From Jongsikchunia kroppenstedtii DSM 45133 (GTDB taxonomy: Bacteria > Actinomycetota > Actinomycetes > Mycobacteriales > Mycobacteriaceae), in the NCBI RefSeq assembly GCF_000380485.1, contig NZ_AQYG01000046.1:62001-126000 (forward strand): DNA of 64,000 nucleotides, given 5' to 3'. Positions within the stretch are counted from its first letter, which is position 1. Every line of letters begins with the position of its first letter. Below are positions 60,541-64,000 of this stretch, piece after piece. Below the pieces are notes generated by a model. That model had not been told where the DNA came from. It ran no database searches and saw nothing but the letters and a program-made list of their open reading frames with translations. Both the position numbers and the translations under genes were made by a program.

Positions 60541-61095
60541 ATGGCAGGACCACCGTCACCGCGCCGGCGACCGCAGATGCGTCGCGCGGGCCGCATGACT
60601 GCGATGGGAACCGGCCGGCGCGAGCACCTGATCCGGCGGCCCCGCGGCGGATCCCGGCTTCGTGATCGACGCGGTCGCGGCCTGCGCGGAATCCTCCTGC
60701 CGAGTTATGTGCCGGCGGCGGCGTCGCGGTCGCAATCGTTCGATGCGGCCGTATTGGAGGCGTTCGCGGCGATCGACGTTCGCTGGCACGACCGCCTGAC
60801 CGACCTCGATATCGCGGTCGACGAGATTCCACGCATCCTGCCGCGCGATCCCGAGTCCGTGAGTTGGCCGGAGGATGTGACCGCGGACGGCGCGGTGCCA
60901 TTAGCCCGCCTGGTGCCGATCGGAATGGACCGCGGCCAGGCCACGCGCGCCCGAATCGTGTTGTTCCGCAGGCCGATCGAGGCGCGAGCCAAGCATGAAG
61001 AAGACCTGTTGGACCTCATTCACGAGATCCTGGTTCAGCAGGTCGCGGTGCATCTGGGTGTCGACGAGGACACCATCGACCCGCCGCCCGAGTAG
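60541..61095 (+). CDS. Zincin-like metallopeptidase-family protein, active site altered
   Basis: This 184-residue protein resembles the metallopeptidase family found beside DUF3499 (Rv3259 in M. tuberculosis, from memory). The segment corresponding to HExxH reads HEILVQQVAVHLGVDED: His and Glu are present but the second His of the motif is Val, with a His further on. It may therefore be non-catalytic or bind metal differently. The N-terminal 50 residues are highly basic. No signal peptide is seen. Confidence 0.8.
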   Translation: MAGPPSPRRRPQMRRAGRMTAMGTGRREHLIRRPRGGSRLRDRRGRGLRGILLPSYVPAAASRSQSFDAAVLEAFAAIDVRWHDRLTDLDIAVDEIPRILPRDPESVSWPEDVTADGAVPLARLVPIGMDRGQATRARIVLFRRPIEARAKHEEDLLDLIHEILVQQVAVHLGVDEDTIDPPPE

Positions 61096-61237
61096 AGCAC
61101 GCCGCCCATTAGATCTGACGGCCTGTTGGATCTGACGCAGTCCAGCGCGCGGCTGGCAAGGGCGGAGGGAGGTCGGCAATAGCGAAGCTATGGCGACCGA
61201 CCGACAACGCAGCCAGCGGCGTGCTGGGCGCGTCAGA

Positions 61238-61585
61238 TCAGATGATGCCGCGCTTGAGGCGCCTACGCTCCCGTTCGCTGAGCCCGCCCCAGATGCCGAA
61301 GCGCTCGTCGTTGTGCAGCGCATACTCCAGGCACTCGGCCTTCACCTCACAACCGCTGCAGATGCGCTTGGCCTCCCGCGTCGATCCGCCCTTCTCGGGG
61401 AAGAACGCCTCCGGGTCGGTCTGCGCGCACAGCGCGTTGTCCTGCCACTGCTCTTCAACGGCATCGAACAGTTCGTCGAAGTCGGAGACGGAGGGCACCA
61501 GGCTCAGGTGATTTTTCGGCTTTTCGTTGGGTTTTTCAGCATCATTGTCGTGATCGAACTGGCCAGCCATGTACTCAAGAGCCAT
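61238..61585 (-). CDS. whiB2: WhiB-family iron-sulfur regulator WhiB2/WhmD
   Basis: This 115-residue protein binds a 4Fe-4S cluster through Cys53, Cys76, Cys79 and Cys85 and has the G-I-W-G-G turn at 97-101, followed by the basic ERERRRLKRGII tail that reaches DNA. From residue 46 it is nearly identical to mycobacterial WhiB2/WhmD as I recall it, the septation and cell-division regulator. The start MALEYM is set by GGGAGG seven bases before ATG 61585. It diverges from fbiA over a 387-base region. Confidence 0.95.
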   Translation of the reverse strand: MALEYMAGQFDHDNDAEKPNEKPKNHLSLVPSVSDFDELFDAVEEQWQDNALCAQTDPEAFFPEKGGSTREAKRICSGCEVKAECLEYALHNDERFGIWGGLSERERRRLKRGII

Positions 61586-61972
61586 CGCCGGGCCTCCCTC
61601 TGCTGATCGAAATCGATTCTCTGTCACTGCTACTGGTGCGGTACCGCCGGTGTGTCATTCGGACCCGCATTCGAACATTTGATCGAACATGTTGGCCCTC
61701 AACAATTCTCGTTGTCAAACATCGTGAATGACACTGATGTGATTAGACACGTGAAACGGTGTCCGGGTCAAGCTGAACGGATAAATTGCAATAACACTGA
61801 TTGCAAGGTTCGCCGAGTCTCGACACGAACTTTATGTGTTGCGCTTGTCTCACGTGTCGCTACCGAGTTGATCGCGATCGTTGTGATGTTCGCGGTCGTT
61901 GTGATGTTTGCGGTCGCGTCACCGCCGGAACCCCGCACCGCACAACATCGTGCTGCCGCCTAGCCTAGTCAC
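61586..61972. promoter_or_regulatory. whiB2-fbiA divergent control region
   Basis: This 387-base gap holds no convincing gene. Its middle (about 61640-61860) is much poorer in GC than the rest of the window, as often seen at the strongly controlled whiB2 promoter. It includes a repeated ATTGCAA motif near 61786 and 61800 and the short tandem repeat listed separately. Both promoters must lie here, but no box could be assigned to a known regulator. Confidence 0.6.
61874..61918. repeat. 18-base tandem repeat, 2.5 copies
   Basis: GCGATCGTTGTGATGTTC (61874-61891) and GCGGTCGTTGTGATGTTT (61892-61909) differ at two positions, followed by a partial GCGGTCGCG. It lies 55 bases before fbiA. Confidence 0.85.
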
Positions 61973-62977
61973 GTGAAGATCACCGTTCTCGTCGGCGGCG
62001 TCGGCGGCGCCCGCTTCCTGCAAGGCGTCCGGGAACTTCTCGGCCGTACCGCGTTCCCGGCCGTGCTCGGCGAAGGGAGCGAACCCGGACCCCATTCGGT
62101 GACGGCGATCGTCAACGTCGGCGACGACGCCTGGATGCACGGCGTGCGGATCTGCCCGGACCTGGACACGTGCATGTACACCCTCGGCGGTGGCATCGAC
62201 ACCGAACGCGGCTGGGGCCGGGTCAACGAGACCTGGCACGCCAAGGAGGAACTCGCGGCCTATGGCGCGGACCCCGACTGGTTCGGCCTGGGCGACCGCG
62301 ATCTCGCCACGCATCTCATCCGCACCCAGATGCTCTCGGCCGGCTTCGCGCTCTCCGACGTCACCGAGGCGCTCTGCCGGCGCTGGGACCCGGGCGTGCG
62401 ACTGCTGCCCGCGACGAACGACCGGCACGAGACGCATGTCGTCGTGAACGACCCCGACGACCCGGATACCAAGCGCGCCATTCACTTTCAGGAATGGTGG
62501 GTGCGGCATCGGGCCGACATCCCGACGCACGGTTTCGCCCAGGTCGGCGCGGACGATCCGGCGCCCGCTCCCGGTGTTCTCGAGGCGATCGCCGAGGCCG
62601 ACATCGTGCTGCTGGCGCCCAGCAACCCGGTCGTGAGCATCGGCGCGATCCTGTCGGTTCCGGGCATCCGCGGGGCGCTGCGCACCACCGCCGCACCGGT
62701 GGTGGGAATCTCACCGGTCATCGGCGGACATCCGCTGCGCGGCATGGCCGATGCCTGTCTCGACGTGATCGGCGTCGAGACGTCGGCCGAGGCCATCGGC
62801 GACTACTACGGAGCCCGGTCCGGAAACGGCATCCTCGATGGCTGGCTGATCGCGCCCGAGGACTCGGCCACCGTCGCGGGCGTCGCGGTGCGGTCGGTGC
62901 CGCTGCTGATGACCGACCCGCCGACCACCGCCCAGATGGTCCGCGACGCATGCGAGCTGGTCGACATCGATGTCTGA
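61973..62977 (+). CDS. fbiA: FbiA/CofD, 2-phospholactate-type transferase of F420 synthesis
   Basis: This 334-residue enzyme joins a phospholactate or phosphoenolpyruvate moiety to the deazaflavin FO to make F420-0 precursors. The CofD motifs are clear: [14 protein letters not shown] at the start, [32 protein letters not shown] and [11 protein letters not shown]. The start is the GTG at 61973. The fbiB start lies 8 bases before its stop, so they are coupled. Confidence 0.96.
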   Translation: MKITVLVGGVGGARFLQGVRELLGRTAFPAVLGEGSEPGPHSVTAIVNVGDDAWMHGVRICPDLDTCMYTLGGGIDTERGWGRVNETWHAKEELAAYGADPDWFGLGDRDLATHLIRTQMLSAGFALSDVTEALCRRWDPGVRLLPATNDRHETHVVVNDPDDPDTKRAIHFQEWWVRHRADIPTHGFAQVGADDPAPAPGVLEAIAEADIVLLAPSNPVVSIGAILSVPGIRGALRTTAAPVVGISPVIGGHPLRGMADACLDVIGVETSAEAIGDYYGARSGNGILDGWLIAPEDSATVAGVAVRSVPLLMTDPPTTAQMVRDACELVDIDV

Positions 62978-64000
62978 GCCACCAGCCGGACTCTCCCCGA
63001 TCGACCACGCCCCCGGCGGGAGCATCGAGATCCTCCCTGTCTCGGGTCTGCCCAGGTTCCGCCCCGGGGACGATGTCGCACAGGCGATCTCCGCGGCCGC
63101 ACCCTGGCTGCGCGACGGCGACGTGCTGGTGGTGACGAGCAAGATCATCTCCAAAGTCGAAGGCCGGATGGTGCTCTCGCCCACCGACCCCGACGAACGC
63201 GACGCCGCCCGGCGCGCGCTGGTGGACGACGAGGCCGTCCGCATCGTCGCGCGCAAGGGCCGCACGCTGATCACCGAGAACCGGTTGGGCATCGTGCAGG
63301 CCGCCTCCGGCGTCGACGGCTCCAACGTCGACGGCGGCGAATTGGCGCTGCTGCCTGTCGATCCCGATGCCAGCGCGCGCCGGCTGCGGGATGCGTTCGC
63401 CGGGCGCGGACTGTCGGTCGCGGTCGTCATCACCGACACGATGGGCCGGGCCTGGAGGATCGGCCAGATCGATGCGGCCATCGGCGCCGCCGGCCTCGCG
63501 GTCTCCCATCCGTACGAGGGCACGGTCGACGAGTACGGAAATCCGTTGGTGGTCACCGAGATCGCCGTGGCCGACGAGATCGCGGCGGCCGGCGATCTCG
63601 TCAAGGGCAAGCTGGGCGAGATCCCGGTGGCGGTGGTTCGCGGGCTACGCGTCAGCGATGACGGCAGCACCGCGCGCGATCTGGTGCGCAGCGGCGTCGA
63701 CGACCTCTTCTGGCTCGGCACCGCCGAGGCGATCGATCAGGGGCGGCACGAGGCGCTGCGGATGCGGCGGTCGATCCGCGCCTTCAGCGACGAGCCCGTC
63801 GACGCCGGCGTCATGCGCGAGGCCTTCGCCGACGCGTTGACCGCGCCGGCGCCGCATCACACCCACCCCGTTCGGCTTGTCTGGGTGCGCGACGTCGCCA
63901 CGCGGACGGCGCTGCTGGACGCGATGGCCGACCGCTGGCGCACGCATCTGTCCGGAGACGGCAAGACCGACGATTCCATCCGACGCCGCGTGACCCGCGG
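62970..64000 (+). CDS. fbiB: FbiB, F420:glutamyl ligase fused to nitroreductase-like domain, cut at window end
   Basis: The first 343 residues are present. The CofE ligase domain spans about residues 18-250: [41 protein letters not shown] and [17 protein letters not shown]-terminal FMN-binding nitroreductase-like domain then begins ([17 protein letters not shown]), which marks the actinobacterial fused FbiB rather than a single CofE. It adds glutamates to F420-0 and reduces its dehydro precursor. Its end lies beyond the window. Confidence 0.96.
   Translation, partial: MSEPPAGLSPIDHAPGGSIEILPVSGLPRFRPGDDVAQAISAAAPWLRDGDVLVVTSKIISKVEGRMVLSPTDPDERDAARRALVDDEAVRIVARKGRTLITENRLGIVQAASGVDGSNVDGGELALLPVDPDASARRLRDAFAGRGLSVAVVITDTMGRAWRIGQIDAAIGAAGLAVSHPYEGTVDEYGNPLVVTEIAVADEIAAAGDLVKGKLGEIPVAVVRGLRVSDDGSTARDLVRSGVDDLFWLGTAEAIDQGRHEALRMRRSIRAFSDEPVDAGVMREAFADALTAPAPHHTHPVRLVWVRDVATRTALLDAMADRWRTHLSGDGKTDDSIRRRVTR

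Noticed and set aside
61874-61918. CRISPR-like repeats
   Set aside because: The 18-base units are directly adjacent with no spacers, so this is a simple tandem repeat.

Overview
The window is high-GC actinobacterial DNA, very probably from the order Mycobacteriales (Gordonia, Williamsia, Nocardia or a close relative; the genus cannot be fixed from sequence alone). Lineage markers are a WhiB2/WhmD-type regulator beside the F420 genes fbiA-fbiB, the manA-tobH-manB cluster, type VII secretion parts eccB and eccE, nrdHIE plus a separate nrdF2, and several gene neighbours that I remember from two stretches of the Mycobacterium tuberculosis map (around Rv3038c-Rv3055 and around Rv3255c-Rv3262). These stretches lie side by side here, with lineage-specific blocks inserted. 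I saw no tRNA, rRNA, insertion sequence, prophage or CRISPR array.

Layout. 1-1.2 kb: a truncated methyltransferase and an enoyl-CoA hydratase. 1.7-5.7 kb: an oxidation locus made of a CYP153-type alkane hydroxylase fused to a complete flavin/2Fe-2S reductase, a Rieske oxygenase overlapping it by 4 bases, and a convergent TetR regulator. 5.9-9.0 kb: divergent DNA-repair genes, a RecQ helicase with a C-terminal phosphoribosyltransferase-like domain and a LigD-type polymerase/primase. 9.0-11.7 kb: a zinc-starvation island of cysteine-poor ribosomal proteins (L31, L28, L33, S14, S18) and a CobW/Mrf-like factor around two Zur-like boxes. 11.7-14.6 kb: two Tat-exported phosphatases. 14.7-25.1 kb: housekeeping genes (Nudix protein, ABC ATPase, a tandem pair of exported DUF1906 proteins, two oxidoreductases, PTH2, serB2, ctaD, fecB). 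25.3-29.5 kb: a 53-residue protein, an RNA methyltransferase, a DUF2252 protein, a ClC channel and a MarR regulator.

29.6-38.3 kb: a leftward catabolic gene set (flavin monooxygenase, serine hydrolase, alcohol dehydrogenase, acyl-CoA ligase, SDR, amidohydrolase) opposite a TetR gene, with a strong palindrome between them. 38.4-48.4 kb: class Ib ribonucleotide reductase, with nrdF2 separated from nrdHIE by six unrelated genes; nrdH is preceded by a pair of NrdR-like boxes. 48.5-52.4 kb: a TetR gene and divergent eccB and eccE without the rest of a secretion locus. 52.4-56.1 kb: mannose-phosphate genes feeding mannosylated envelope lipids and glycans. 56.3-61.1 kb: a class II UvrA, a membrane PAP2 protein, DUF3499 and a zincin-like protein. 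61.2-64 kb: whiB2, then fbiA and a truncated fbiB for coenzyme F420.

The most unusual element is the CYP153-reductase fusion. Its reductase part is of the type that normally serves VanA-like Rieske oxygenases, and such an oxygenase is encoded directly downstream, so one reductase may serve two different oxygenases. The Rieske protein also has an atypical iron-site motif.
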